In this document: one piece after another, positions 33,315 through 42,251 of the stretch | Numbering within the stretch: position 1 is the stretch's first letter | Layout: the number at the start of each line of letters is the position of its first letter | Source of the DNA: CALBZE01 sp036381255 | GTDB taxonomy: Bacteria; Gemmatimonadota; Gemmatimonadetes; Longimicrobiales; RSA9 | Length of the DNA: 64,000 nt | Reading direction: 5' to 3' | Assembly (NCBI GenBank): GCA_036381255.1 | Contig: DASVDG010000106.1 | Coordinates: forward strand, 40,011 to 104,010 | Program-made: the position numbers and the translations under genes | The notes under the pieces: model-generated | The model's input: the letters and a program-made list of their open reading frames with translations, nothing else | Told to the model about the DNA's origin: nothing | The model's database searches: none

Positions 33315-34133
33315 CTACTTGCCGTCGAACTCGGGCTTCCGCTTCTCGACGTAGGCCGCGAGCCCTTCCCGCGCATCGCCGCTCTGGAACAGGAGCTGCT
33401 GAAGCTCGCGCTCGACCGCCAGTGCCTCGCCGATCGGCAGCTCCCACCCCGTCTGGACCGCACGCTTGATGTGGCCGACCGCCTTCGCCGCGCCGTTCGG
33501 CGGCGTGAACCGCTTCGCGTACTCCAGCACCTGCGACAGGAACGCGTCGCGACCGTCCGCGTCGTAGACGTCGTCGACGATGCCGAGCGACTTCGCCTCG
33601 TCGAAGTCGAACGTCCGGCCGGTCGCCATCAGCTCGATCGCGCGGGACTTGCCGACCAGGCGCGAGAGCCGCTGCGTCCCGCCCGTCCCCGGCAGCACGC
33701 CCAGGTTGACCTCCGGCAGCCCGATCTTCCCGGCGCCGCGCCGCGCGATGCGCAGGTCGGCCGCCATCGCGATCTCCAGCCCACCGCCGACCGTGTGGCC
33801 GTTCAGCGCCGCGATCACCAGCTTCGGCGTCTGCTCCAGACGGCACAGCGTCTCGTTCGCGTGCAGGCAGAAGTAGTACTTGAACGTCGGCGTCACCTCG
33901 TTGAGCATCGAGATGTTCGCGCCCGCCGAGAAGAACTTCTCGCCCGCGCCGCACAGCACGATCACGTGCACCGCCTCGTCCATGCGCGCGCGCAGGATCG
34001 CCGCGTCCAACTGCTGCATCATCGCGTAGGTGTACGTGTTCGCCGGCGGGTCGTCCAGCGTCAGGATCGCCATGCCGTCCCGCGCCTCGTAGTGGACCAG
34101 CGTCTTCTGGTCGGCTTCCAGTACACTCGCCAT
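33315..34133 (-). CDS. Enoyl-CoA hydratase/isomerase
   Basis: 272 residues from ATG 34133, chosen because GGAGG lies six nt upstream. An in-frame ATG at 34154 overlaps the tetR stop. Crotonase fold with FFSAGANISML. Both Glu are kept, in GGGLEIAMAADLRIA and GLPEVNLGVLPGTGGTQRL. Third crotonase-family gene of the operon and the first structural gene after the regulator. Confidence 0.92.
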   Translation of the reverse strand: MASVLEADQKTLVHYEARDGMAILTLDDPPANTYTYAMMQQLDAAILRARMDEAVHVIVLCGAGEKFFSAGANISMLNEVTPTFKYYFCLHANETLCRLEQTPKLVIAALNGHTVGGGLEIAMAADLRIARRGAGKIGLPEVNLGVLPGTGGTQRLSRLVGKSRAIELMATGRTFDFDEAKSLGIVDDVYDADGRDAFLSQVLEYAKRFTPPNGAAKAVGHIKRAVQTGWELPIGEALAVERELQQLLFQSGDAREGLAAYVEKRKPEFDGK

Positions 34134-34150
34134 CGCGTCCTCCATTCGGG

Positions 34151-34849
34151 TCATCGCGTCGACCGCGGACCCCCGGCCTTCCGGGGGACGATCGCCGCCT
34201 CTCTCCGCCAGATCGAAGGCCTTGCCTCGCCCGGTGCGCCCTCCTCCACACCCGCCGGCAGCTCCGCACCGGCCAGGTACCCCCGCAGGAACAGCTGACT
34301 CATGTCCTCCGCCAGCTCCGCCACGGGCACATCCCGACCCGGATGATACCAGTTGTAGATCCAGTTCATCATCCCGAACAACGCGAACGTCGCCACCCGC
34401 AGGTCGATCCCGCTCGACTCCGGCCGCAACTCCGCGAGGATCCCGGCGCAGATGTCCGTGTAGCGCTTCTTCACCGCGTTGACCCGCCGCCGATACTCGC
34501 CCTCGAGCGAGTCCGCCTCGTGCGAGAGCACCTTCATCTCCTTCATGTTCCCCACGAAGTAGCGCAGGTGGTTCTCCACGAACAGGCGAAGGCGACGCGC
34601 CGGATCCTCGACGCCATCCAGCAGACGCTCCGCGTCGTCCAGCACCGTCTCGAAGCAGTGGTGCTGGATCAGGAACAGCAGCTCTTCTTTGCTCTCGAAG
34701 TAGTAGTAGAGGCCGGAAAGGCTGATGCCGGTCTCCCGGCTGATGTCCCGGATGCTCGCGCGGTGATAGCCCTTGTCGGCGAAGATCGCCGCCGCGGTGC
34801 GGAGGATCAGCGCGAGCTTCTCGTCGTAGGTGGGTCGCTCTTCGGGCAT
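34151..34849 (-). CDS. TetR-family regulator of the beta-oxidation operon
   Basis: 232 residues. The N-terminal HTH (about 14-58) reads ILRTAAAIFADKGYHRASIRD then ETGISLSGLYYYFESKEELL. The C-terminal half fits FadR/AcrR-like acyl-CoA sensors, with ALFGMMNWIYNWYHPGRDV. It is first in the operon and coupled to the next gene. The palindrome CGTTCGAACG lies 14 nt before its start, just after its own promoter, which suggests autorepression relieved by acyl-CoA. Confidence 0.9.
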   Translation of the reverse strand: MPEERPTYDEKLALILRTAAAIFADKGYHRASIRDISRETGISLSGLYYYFESKEELLFLIQHHCFETVLDDAERLLDGVEDPARRLRLFVENHLRYFVGNMKEMKVLSHEADSLEGEYRRRVNAVKKRYTDICAGILAELRPESSGIDLRVATFALFGMMNWIYNWYHPGRDVPVAELAEDMSQLFLRGYLAGAELPAGVEEGAPGEARPSIWRREAAIVPRKAGGPRSTR

Positions 34850-34862
34850 CGCGTCCGGTGGT

Positions 34863-34911
34863 CGTTCGAACGTCCGTCCGTGAACCTAGATCCGGCGCCG
34901 GGTCCGGTCAA
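34863..34911 (-). promoter_or_regulatory. Promoter and TetR-type operator of the beta-oxidation operon
   Basis: Minus strand TTGACC (34906-34911), 17 nt, TAGGTT (34883-34888). The 10-bp perfect palindrome CGTTCGAACG (34863-34872) falls about 4-13 nt after the expected start point. Confidence 0.6.
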
Positions 34912-34923
34912 GTAGCGACGGGC

Positions 34924-34952
34924 TTGTCGGCGGTCACGCGCTGCGATACCTT
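34924..34952 (+). promoter_or_regulatory. Candidate promoter for the 34980 lipoprotein gene
   Basis: TTGTCG (34924-34929), 17 nt, TACCTT (34947-34952), 28 nt before the ATG. Divergent from the tetR promoter. Confidence 0.4.
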
Positions 34953-34979
34953 CGGAGTAGGCCCGGACTCCACTCACCG

Positions 34980-35750
34980 ATGCGTGAGGCCATGTCGCAG
35001 CTCGCCCGACGCCCGCTCTTCCGCACCGCCCTCGCCGCAACGCTCGCCGCGGCGTGCGCGGACGCGCCGACCGAGCCGATGGCGCTGGTCGTGGCCGCGG
35101 AGACGGAGGCCGCGCTTCAGGTGTCGCGGTCGCTGCCGACGCTGCCGCGGCTGGTCCAGCGGCTGACGGCATCGGGCGCACTGGAGCCGGACGCCGCGGA
35201 GGCGCTCGCCTCGGCCCGGTCGCTCTGGCTCGACGCGGAGGCCGCGGCGGACCCGGAGACGGCGCGGGCGCTGCGGCGGGACGCGATCACGCGGGCGGCG
35301 CCGGCCGTGGCGCGGGCGCTCGGTCCGGCGGGTCTGGCGGAGGTGGAGGCGGGGCTGCGGCGGTGGGTCGAGCTGGCCGGCGCCGCCGTCGGCGGCGCGG
35401 AGCTGCCCGGCGTCGCGGCGGCGCTGGCCGCCGGCCGGGTGCGGCTGGGCGCGGCCGAGGCCGCGCGGCGGGATGGCCGGCTCGAGCGGGCCGCCGCGCT
35501 GCTGCTGGAGGCCGCCGACCGCCTGCGCGAGACGACGCCGCGCGCCGTGGCGCAGCGCTTGATCCACCGGGCCGAAGAGGCGCTGGCGGCGGAGCGTCGC
35601 CGGGCGCGGCCCGAAGCCGCGGCCGACGACGTCGCGCGGCGGCGGGCGGAGCGGCTCCTCCACGGCGCCCGCGAGGCGCTGGACGCGGGCGACCCCGTGC
35701 GCGCGATCCGGCGGGCCTACTACGCGAGGCAGCTCCTCGGCAGCCACTGA
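34980..35750 (+). CDS. Predicted lipoprotein, all-helical, unknown function
   Basis: 256 residues (ATG 34980, or 34992). The signal peptide ends in LAAACADAP with lipobox AAAC (Cys 26). The rest is Ala/Arg/Leu/Glu-rich helices with TPR-like repeats (EAARRDGRLERAAALLLEAADRL and RAERLLHGAREALDAGDPVRAIRRAYYARQLLG), so a helical-hairpin scaffold is likely. No family is recognised. Confidence 0.7.
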   Translation: MREAMSQLARRPLFRTALAATLAAACADAPTEPMALVVAAETEAALQVSRSLPTLPRLVQRLTASGALEPDAAEALASARSLWLDAEAAADPETARALRRDAITRAAPAVARALGPAGLAEVEAGLRRWVELAGAAVGGAELPGVAAALAAGRVRLGAAEAARRDGRLERAAALLLEAADRLRETTPRAVAQRLIHRAEEALAAERRRARPEAAADDVARRRAERLLHGAREALDAGDPVRAIRRAYYARQLLGSH

Positions 35751-35814
35751 CCCGGCCCCGTCGGGCGATCGCCCCGTCCGGCACCGACGAGCGCCGGGAG
35801 GGGTACTACGGACC

Positions 35815-37194
35815 ATGGACGAGCGACGGATCCTCCGACTTCGGAACCTGCGGCGGACGACGGCAGCGGCGCTTGCCGGACTCCTGCTCGCTTCCGCGGC
35901 AGCCTTCTCACCCGCACGGCCCGGCGCGCAGAGGCCGGGCGACGGGCCGGTGTACCGCGTGCCCGTCAGCGGCGTCATCGAGCTGGGCCTCGCGCCGTTC
36001 ATCGAGCGCAGCGTCGAGGAGGCCGAGGCTGTCGGGGCGCGCGCCGTGATCCTCGACATCGAGACGCCGGGCGGCCGCGTCGACGCGGCGCAGCGGATCG
36101 TGGACGCCGTCCGCGAGGCGGAGGTTCCGGTCTACGCGTTCGTCAACCGCCGCGCGTTCTCCGCGGGCGCGATGATCGCGCTGGCGACGGACGGCATCTA
36201 CATGATCCCGGGCGCGGTGATCGGCGCCGCCACGCCGGTGACCGGCAGCGGCGAGAAGGCGCCGGAGAAGATCGTCAGCGCGATGCGCAGCGAGATGCGC
36301 GCGCTCGCGGAGGCGCGCGGACTCGATCCTCGCGTCGCCGAGGCGATGGTCGACGAGTCGATCGCGATCCCCGGCGTCGTCGACGCGGGGAAGCTGCTCA
36401 CGCTCACCACCGCCGAAGCGGTGCGGGTCGGCTACGCGCAGGAAGTGGCGGACTGGGCCGCGCTCGTCGACGCGCTCGGGCTCGCCGGCGCGGATGTACG
36501 GAGCATGGAGACGAACTGGGCCGAATCGGTGGTCCGCTTCCTCACCCACCCGCTGGTCGCGCCCTGGCTCCTGTCGCTCGGTTTCCTCGGCCTGATCATC
36601 GAGCTCAAGACGCCGACGTTCGGGCTCGCGGGGCTGGCCGGCCTCGCCTCGCTCGGCCTCTTCTTCGGCAGCCACGTGATCCTCGGCCTCGCCGGCTGGG
36701 AGGAGCTGATCCTCCTCGGCGTCGGGCTCGTCCTGCTCGGCGTCGAGATCTTCGTCGTCCCGGGCTTCGGCGTCTTCGGGCTCTCCGGGATCGTGGCCGT
36801 GCTCGCGAGCATCTACCTGAGTCTCGTCGGACATCTGGCGACGGGGGTCGACTACAGTCAGGCGGCGACGATGCTCTCCGCCACCATCCTCATCTTTCTC
36901 GTCGGCGCGTGGACGCTCGTGCGGCTGCTGCCGCGCAACACCCGGTTCGCGCGGTCCGGGATCATGCTCGCGGACCAGGCCTCGCGCGAGACCGGCTACC
37001 TCTCCGCCGCGGTCCGGGAGGACCTGGTCGGCAAGGCCGGCGTCGCCGTCACGGACCTCCGGCCCGCCGGGACGGGTCAGTTCGGCGATGAGCGGCTCGA
37101 CATCGTCGCCGATGGCGCGTGGATCGCGCGCGGCACGCCGATCCGGATCGTGCGCTCCGAAGGCTACCGGCACGTGGTCCGCGCCGAGGGGTAA
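35815..37194 (+). CDS. nfeD: NfeD-like ClpP-class membrane serine protease
   Basis: 459 residues. A signal peptide (LAGLLLASAAAFSPA) is followed by a ClpP/SppA-like protease domain with ILDIETPGGRVDAAQ and nucleophile Ser in NRRAFSAGAMIALA (near 119). The catalytic Lys is probably in EKIVSAMRSEMRA. Four to five membrane segments (about 245-380) and a C-terminal OB-fold NfeD domain (REDLVGKAGVAVTDLRPAGTGQFGDERLD) follow. It precedes floA, the standard pairing of NfeD with flotillin in membrane-domain quality control. Confidence 0.93.
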   Translation: MDERRILRLRNLRRTTAAALAGLLLASAAAFSPARPGAQRPGDGPVYRVPVSGVIELGLAPFIERSVEEAEAVGARAVILDIETPGGRVDAAQRIVDAVREAEVPVYAFVNRRAFSAGAMIALATDGIYMIPGAVIGAATPVTGSGEKAPEKIVSAMRSEMRALAEARGLDPRVAEAMVDESIAIPGVVDAGKLLTLTTAEAVRVGYAQEVADWAALVDALGLAGADVRSMETNWAESVVRFLTHPLVAPWLLSLGFLGLIIELKTPTFGLAGLAGLASLGLFFGSHVILGLAGWEELILLGVGLVLLGVEIFVVPGFGVFGLSGIVAVLASIYLSLVGHLATGVDYSQAATMLSATILIFLVGAWTLVRLLPRNTRFARSGIMLADQASRETGYLSAAVREDLVGKAGVAVTDLRPAGTGQFGDERLDIVADGAWIARGTPIRIVRSEGYRHVVRAEG

Positions 37195-37238
37195 TCTTCC
37201 AGCAGCACATTTTCGCACACCCTCCAAGTGAGCGGAGC

Positions 37239-38237
37239 ATGGAAAGAATCCTGTTGGTGACGTCGCCCGTGATGCTGATCATCGCCGTGGTCGCGCTGCT
37301 GCTCCTGTTCTGGGCCGTACCGGTGCGGCTCTGGATCGAGGCGGTCTTCGCCGGCGTGCGCGTCGGCCTCGGCGACCTGATCGGCATGCGACTGCGCAAG
37401 GTGAACCCGGCCGCGGTGATCCGGCCGCTGATCGCCGCCACGAAGGCCGGGCTCGCCCTTACGACCAAACAGCTCGAGGCCCACTACCTCGCCGGCGGCC
37501 GCGTCGACCGGGTCGTGAAGGCGCTGATCAGCGCGGACAAGGCCAACATCGAGTTGTCGTTCCAGCAGGCGGCGGCGATCGACCTGGCCGGCCGCGACGT
37601 GCACGAGGCGGTCAAGGTCTCGGTCAACCCCAAGGTCATCGAGACGCCGAAGGTCGCGGCGATGGCCCGCGACGGGATCCAGCTCATCGCGACCGCGCGG
37701 GTCACGGTTCGCGCCAACATCCACCGTCTCGTCGGCGGCGCGGGCGAGGACACGATCCTGGCACGGGTGGGGGAGGGGATCGTGTCGACGATCGGCTCGA
37801 GCGAGTCGCACAAGACGGTGCTCGAGAACCCCGACGCGATCTCGCAGACGGTCCTTGCGAAGGGGCTCGATTCCGGCACGGCGTTCGAGATCCTGTCGAT
37901 CGACATCGCCGACGTCGATGTCGGCAAGAACATCGGCGCGGAGCTCCAGACGGATCAGGCGGAGGCGGACAAGCGGATCGCGCAGGCGAAGGCGGAGGAG
38001 CGCCGTGCGATGGCGGTCGCGGCCGAGCAGGAGATGCGAGCGAAGGTACAGGAGATGCGCGCCCGCGTCGTCGAGGCCGAGGCGCAGGTGCCGCTGGCCA
38101 TGGCCGAGGCGTTCCGGCAGGGCAATCTCGGGATCATGGACTATATGCGATACCGCAACCTCCAGGCGGACACCGACATGCGGCACGCCATCGCCGGCGG
38201 CACCGCGGAAGGCGAGCTCGCCGACGGGGAGAGCTAG
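37239..38237 (+). CDS. floA: Flotillin-like protein FloA
   Basis: 332 residues, the usual length. An N-terminal membrane hairpin (MLIIAVVALLLLFWAVPVRLWIEA) is followed by the SPFH domain (MRLRKVNPAAVIRPLIAATKAGL, then VNPKVIETPKVAAMARDGIQL) and a Glu/Ala coiled coil (AEADKRIAQAKAEERRAMAV). The end is LGIMDYMRYRNLQADTDMR. It forms mobile membrane microdomains. Confidence 0.96.
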   Translation: MERILLVTSPVMLIIAVVALLLLFWAVPVRLWIEAVFAGVRVGLGDLIGMRLRKVNPAAVIRPLIAATKAGLALTTKQLEAHYLAGGRVDRVVKALISADKANIELSFQQAAAIDLAGRDVHEAVKVSVNPKVIETPKVAAMARDGIQLIATARVTVRANIHRLVGGAGEDTILARVGEGIVSTIGSSESHKTVLENPDAISQTVLAKGLDSGTAFEILSIDIADVDVGKNIGAELQTDQAEADKRIAQAKAEERRAMAVAAEQEMRAKVQEMRARVVEAEAQVPLAMAEAFRQGNLGIMDYMRYRNLQADTDMRHAIAGGTAEGELADGES

Positions 38238-38974
38238 TGGACGATCTCTACTCGATCGTCGTCCTCGCCTTCGTCGCCTGGTCGGTCCTCGGCGGGCTGC
38301 TCGGGAAGAAGAAGGGGGGCGCGCAGGCGCCGCGGGAGCGCCGCCCCGCCGACGGCCCGGCCGGCCCCGCACCTGCGCCGGACCGCGACGGGCCCGCACG
38401 ATACCGCGATGTCCCCGCCGGCGACGACTTCGAGCCGACCGCCGTCCAGGCGAGCGAGCGCGGTGCAATGGACCGGTCCGCCGCCGCGATGATCCCCGAC
38501 GACCTGTGGGAGATCCTGACCGGCGAGCGGCGCCCGCCGGCGCCGGAGCCCGCGTGGGAGCCGGACGTCTCGGAGCCGGGCGCCCCGTGGGATGCGGAAG
38601 GCGAACCGGCGCCGCACGGCACCCGGCCGGCCGCCCCCACGCCGTACGGCGTCGAGGATGCCGGGGCGCCTCACGGCGGCTGGGCCGGGACGCCGGACGC
38701 GGGCGCGGAGCGCCCCTCGAGGCGGCGCGCGGGGGAGGCGGAATCGCTCGAGACGATCCCGACCGTCGACTACCCGGTCGTGGTCTCGCTGGAGACGCCG
38801 CCGCCGGCGCCGGAGCGACGCCACCGTGCCTTCCACGAGAAGCTGGCGGCCACGGCGCGGCAGCCGCGTCCCGATCGGCGTGCGGCCGTGCCGAACGGGC
38901 TGCGGGACCGCGCCGCGCTGCGCCGCGCGGTCGTGCTCCGGGAGGTGCTGGGCCCGCCGAAAGCCCTGGAGTAG
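38237..38974 (+). CDS. Membrane-anchored Pro-rich protein of the floA operon
   Basis: 245 residues from GTG 38237, overlapping the floA stop by one base. An N-terminal membrane segment (LYSIVVLAFVAWSVLGGLLG) is followed by KKK and a long disordered Pro/Ala/Glu-rich stretch. The short ordered tail (NGLRDRAALRRAVVLREVLGPPKALE) looks like a conserved binding helix. Function unknown. Probably a flotillin accessory protein by position. Confidence 0.72.
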   Translation: MDDLYSIVVLAFVAWSVLGGLLGKKKGGAQAPRERRPADGPAGPAPAPDRDGPARYRDVPAGDDFEPTAVQASERGAMDRSAAAMIPDDLWEILTGERRPPAPEPAWEPDVSEPGAPWDAEGEPAPHGTRPAAPTPYGVEDAGAPHGGWAGTPDAGAERPSRRRAGEAESLETIPTVDYPVVVSLETPPPAPERRHRAFHEKLAATARQPRPDRRAAVPNGLRDRAALRRAVVLREVLGPPKALE

Positions 38975-39026
38975 CGGGCGCCGTGGTGTTATCTTTAGAG
39001 GCTCGGCGCCAGCGCGCCGCGCCACG

Positions 39027-39110
<84 letters not shown>

Positions 39111-39113
39111 TAG

Positions 39114-39153
39114 GGAGCCGCTCCCGGAACGCGATTCCGGTGGCGGCTCCTTT
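39114..39153 (+). terminator. Rho-independent terminator after tRNA-Leu
   Basis: Outer stem GGAGCCGC / GCGGCTCC with an inner CGGAA / TTCCG stem, followed by TTTCGTT. Confidence 0.8.
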
Positions 39154-39325
39154 CGTTGTGCCTGCCCACCGGGGGCGCCGCGTCGATCGGCCGACGTCCC
39201 GTCGTGCGGGTCGCCGGCATCGCCATTGCGCACCGCGCCGCGGCCGGCACGCGCCTTGCACACGCGTTCGCACGAATCGCGGACTTCGTCTCAGCCTCAC
39301 CAACCCGTGGCCCGGAGGTCCATCG

Positions 39326-39631
39326 ATGATCTTCAGCCTCTCGATGTTCCCCGTCGGCGCAGGCGACTCGCTCGTGGATCCGGTCGCGGAGGTCGTGGAT
39401 GAGATCGACCGGTCGGGTCTCTCGTACCGGGTCACCGGCGCGGACACCGTGATCGAAGGCGATTGGGATGACGTGATCCCGGTCATCCGCAGGGCGGAGG
39501 AGCGGCTGCGCGACAAGCACGACCGGGTCTACATGGTCCTGACCGTCGACGACCACAAGGGTGCGCGCAACCGGCTGGACGAAGCGGTCGCCGATGTGGA
39601 GAGCCGACTCGGACGATCGATTCCGCGTTGA
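39326..39631 (+). CDS. Thiamine-binding protein (MTH1187/YkoF-like, DUF77)
   Basis: 101 residues from ATG 39326 (GGAGG upstream). The ferredoxin-like family signature is clear: FSLSMFPVGAGDSLVDPVAEVVDEI, GLSYRVTGADTVIEGDWDDVIPVIRRA, then VYMVLTVDDHKGARNRLDEAV. These small cytoplasmic proteins bind thiamine or an HMP-like ligand. A role in thiamine handling is inferred from family only, since no thi genes are nearby. Confidence 0.85.
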   Translation: MIFSLSMFPVGAGDSLVDPVAEVVDEIDRSGLSYRVTGADTVIEGDWDDVIPVIRRAEERLRDKHDRVYMVLTVDDHKGARNRLDEAVADVESRLGRSIPR

Positions 39632-39633
39632 CA

Positions 39634-40017
39634 ATGCGCGCGCCGCGGGTCCTGATCGTCATGCCCGACGACTGGCCGCGTGCACTGTTGCGGACCAAGC
39701 TCCGCGATCGCGGCTACAACGCGATTGCGGCGCCCAGCCTGGCCGATGCGTTCGTCTATCCGGTGAGCGATCCGGAGGCGGGCACGATCCGGCTCCTCGT
39801 ACTGGACCAGGCCGCCCTGGACGCCGAAGCGCTCGAACGGTTCACGCAGCGGCACCGGGGCGTGCGCGTGCTTCTGCTCGCATTCAGCACGGGCGAAGCG
39901 CCGCCCGGACCGTGGGCCGCCGTGATCCGTCGGCCGGCCCAGGCCGGCGAGGTGCCGCAGGCCATCGAGGAGATCGTTCCGCTCACGCCGGTGGTCCACC
40001 GGCCCCACCGGGATTGA
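39634..40017 (+). CDS. Receiver-like (CheY-fold) protein, degenerate
   Basis: 127 residues from ATG 39634, three nt after the preceding stop (TTG 39628 is possible). It opens MRAPRVLIVMPDDWPRALLRTKLRDRGYNAIAA, like a receiver domain. LLVLDQAALDAEALERF occupies the phospho-acceptor strand, and the usual Asp is followed by Gln-Ala. No output domain. Phosphorylation is uncertain, so it may be a pseudo-receiver. It shares an operon with the redoxin-like gene. Confidence 0.6.
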   Translation: MRAPRVLIVMPDDWPRALLRTKLRDRGYNAIAAPSLADAFVYPVSDPEAGTIRLLVLDQAALDAEALERFTQRHRGVRVLLLAFSTGEAPPGPWAAVIRRPAQAGEVPQAIEEIVPLTPVVHRPHRD

Positions 40018-40021
40018 ACCC

Positions 40022-40549
40022 GTGACCACGACGTCTCATGCCGGACCGGGCGGCGCCGGCCCCGGGATCGGCGACCGGCTGCCGCCGCTGGTGCTCCCCC
40101 GGGCCGACGACGGCGCGCGGGTATCGTGGCGCGCCCCGCAGCGCGGCGCGCCCGTCGTCGTGTTCCTCGCCGCCGGCGATGCCGGGCGCGACTACGCGCG
40201 GGACCTTGCCGCCGAGGAGGCGGAGCTGCGCGTCTGGAACGGGCGCCCCATCCTCGTGCTCCCGTCGGAGATGGAGGCGCGCGAGATCGTGCCGGCGGGC
40301 GTGGCGGAGGCGCTGACGGTGGTGGCGGACCCGGGTGGCGTTGCGCACCGGCGGTGCGGGGTGGAGGAGGGGAGCGCCGCCCTGTACATCGCCGACCGCT
40401 GGGGTCAGATCTACGTCGCAGAACATGCGCCGGACGAGCGTGGCCTGCCGGGAGTGGGCCAGATCGAGGAGTGGTTGAAATACCTGGCGACGCAGTGTCC
40501 GGAGTGCGGGGTGCCGGACGAGCCCGGGCGCGGCGAGTGGGAGGCGTGA
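40022..40549 (+). CDS. Peroxiredoxin/redoxin-fold protein lacking the peroxidatic Cys
   Basis: 175 residues from GTG 40022. It begins with the AhpC/TSA pattern GDRLPPLVLPRADDGARVSW and VVVFLAAGDAGRDYARDLAAEEAEL. The strand-loop where the active Cys should lie reads LAAGDAGRDY. A later CGVEEGSAALYIADRWGQIYVAEH matches the redoxin core. A C-terminal CPEC (residues about 159-162) is a possible redox or metal pair. The stop overlaps the aminotransferase start. Confidence 0.72.
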   Translation: MTTTSHAGPGGAGPGIGDRLPPLVLPRADDGARVSWRAPQRGAPVVVFLAAGDAGRDYARDLAAEEAELRVWNGRPILVLPSEMEAREIVPAGVAEALTVVADPGGVAHRRCGVEEGSAALYIADRWGQIYVAEHAPDERGLPGVGQIEEWLKYLATQCPECGVPDEPGRGEWEA

Positions 40550-41781
40550 TGGCGGCGAAGGTCGAGACCGGCGGCGACTCCGCCCGGTACGTGCGGGAGG
40601 CGGAGCGGTGGGGCGCGCACAACTACCGGCCGCTCCCCGTCGTGCTCACGCGAGGCGCGGGGGCGTGGGTCTGGGACGTCGAGGGGCGTCGATACCTGGA
40701 CATGCTCTCGGCGTACTCTGCGTTGAACCACGGGCACCTCCACCCGCGGATCGTGGCCGCGCTGCGGGCGCAGGCGGAGCGGCTGACGCTCACGTCGCGC
40801 GCGTTCCACAACGACCAGTACGCGCCGTTCCTGCGGGAGCTGTGCGAGCTGGCCGGCTACGCGAAGGCGCTCCCGATGAACACGGGCGCCGAGGCGGTGG
40901 AGACGGCGATCAAGGCGGCGCGGAAGTGGGGGTACGAGCGCAAGGGCGTCCCGGAGGGCGAGGCCGAGATCGTGGTCTGCGAGGGGAACTTCCACGGGCG
41001 GACCACGACGATCGTCGGCTTCTCATCCGAGCGGGTCTACCGGCAGGGGTTCGGTCCGTTCGCGCCGGGGTTCCGTCGCATCGCGTACGGCGATGCCGGT
41101 GCGCTGGAGGCGGCGATCAGCGACCGGACGGTCGCGTTCCTCGTGGAGCCGATCCAGGGGGAGGCGGGCGTCGTCGTCCCGCCGGACGGCTACCTGCGTC
41201 GCGCCGCGGAGCTCTGCCGTCGGCACGGCGTGCTGCTGGCCGCCGACGAGATCCAGACCGGCCTCGGCCGGACGGGCCGCATGTTCGCGTGCCAGGCGGA
41301 GGACGTCCGCCCCGACATCCTGATCCTGGGAAAGGCGCTTGGCGGCGGGGTGTACCCGGTCTCGGCGGTCCTCGCCGACGAGGAGGTCATGGACGTGTTC
41401 TCGCCGGGGACGCACGGCTCGACGTTCGGCGGCAACCCGCTGGCCGCGGCCGTGGCCCGGGAGGCGCTGCGCGTCCTGGTGGAGGAGCGGCTGCCGGAGC
41501 GGGCGGCGGAGCTCGGCGCGTGGTTCATGGAGGAGCTGCGCGGCATCGGCGCGGACGTCGTGGCCGAGGTCCGGGGCCGGGGGCTGATGATCGGCGTCGT
41601 GATCCGGGACGAGGCCGGGCCCGCTCGGCCGTTCTGCGAGGCGCTCATGCGTCGGGGGATCCTGGCCAAGGAGACGCACGAGCAGGTCATCCGGTTCGCG
41701 CCGCCGCTCGTCGTCGAGCGGGCGGACCTGGAGCGGGCGCTTCCGGCCATCGGGGAGGTGTTGAGCGCGCCGGTCGGCTGA
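40549..41781 (+). CDS. rocD: Ornithine--oxo-acid aminotransferase
   Basis: 410 residues from ATG 40549 (TGATG overlap). Class III PLP enzyme. YLDMLSAYSALNHGHLHPRI and NTGAEAVETAIKAARKWGY are characteristic of ornithine aminotransferase. VCEGNFHGRTTTIVGFS, LVEPIQGEAGVVVP, DEIQTGLGRTG and the PLP Lys in LILGKALGGGVYPVSAV are intact. It converts ornithine and 2-oxoglutarate to glutamate semialdehyde. No arginase neighbour is seen. Confidence 0.92.
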   Translation: MAAKVETGGDSARYVREAERWGAHNYRPLPVVLTRGAGAWVWDVEGRRYLDMLSAYSALNHGHLHPRIVAALRAQAERLTLTSRAFHNDQYAPFLRELCELAGYAKALPMNTGAEAVETAIKAARKWGYERKGVPEGEAEIVVCEGNFHGRTTTIVGFSSERVYRQGFGPFAPGFRRIAYGDAGALEAAISDRTVAFLVEPIQGEAGVVVPPDGYLRRAAELCRRHGVLLAADEIQTGLGRTGRMFACQAEDVRPDILILGKALGGGVYPVSAVLADEEVMDVFSPGTHGSTFGGNPLAAAVAREALRVLVEERLPERAAELGAWFMEELRGIGADVVAEVRGRGLMIGVVIRDEAGPARPFCEALMRRGILAKETHEQVIRFAPPLVVERADLERALPAIGEVLSAPVG

Positions 41782-41787
41782 CGGGGC

Positions 41788-42087
41788 TCAGACCGCGGCG
41801 CCGTCGGCCTCGAGGCGGTGCGGTGCGGTCTCGTACCCGGTGGCGGCGCTGACCTGGATGAACCGGGCCCAGTCCCTGTCGAGCGGTACGGTGCGTCCGC
41901 CGACGGTGTCGAGGAGCAGGTGGGATGCCGTACCGGCGCGGCAGTGCACCACGTCGCCCTCGCGAACGCCGAGGTCGGTACAGAGCGCGCGCAGGGTCCC
42001 GAAGAGGATGCGCCGGATCAGGACGACGTCGCCCGTACGCGTGGCCGCGAGGCTGCGGACCGGATCTGGTGAGCCGCCGGTGGGCAT
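41788..42087 (-). CDS. FeoA-like domain protein
   Basis: 99 residues from ATG 42087 (an open frame to 42147 lies over a terminator). VLIRRILFGTLRALCTDLGVREGDVVHCRAGTASHL, then TVGGRTVPLDRDWARFIQVSA follows the SH3-like FeoA pattern. There is no feoB here, so it may be a stand-alone regulatory domain. Convergent with rocD. Confidence 0.65.
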   Translation of the reverse strand: MPTGGSPDPVRSLAATRTGDVVLIRRILFGTLRALCTDLGVREGDVVHCRAGTASHLLLDTVGGRTVPLDRDWARFIQVSAATGYETAPHRLEADGAAV

Positions 42088-42117
42088 GGAGCCGCTCCTG
42101 CCGTAGGGATGGGAGAT

Positions 42118-42142
42118 GAAAAATGGCGCCGGATTCGGCGCC
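42118..42142 (-). terminator. Rho-independent terminator of the sigma/CBM48 operon
   Basis: Minus strand GGCGCCG-AATC-CGGCGCC followed by ATTTTTC. It lies 110 nt after the last gene of the operon. Confidence 0.8.
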
Positions 42143-42251
42143 TTCACGCTACGGAACGAGATGCAACAATGGTGCCGGATCTTCCCACGGAGCGCGGGAT
42201 TCCGCCACCTTTCCCGATCGGTTCCGGGACTGGAGTATTCGCCTTCTCGGC

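Noticed and set aside
39985..40040. tRNA-like T-arm on the minus strand (GGGTTCAATCCC followed by a GGACCA-like end)
   Set aside because: The loop is one base short, the acceptor strand does not fit the distance, and no D-arm, anticodon arm or 5' acceptor strand can be drawn.
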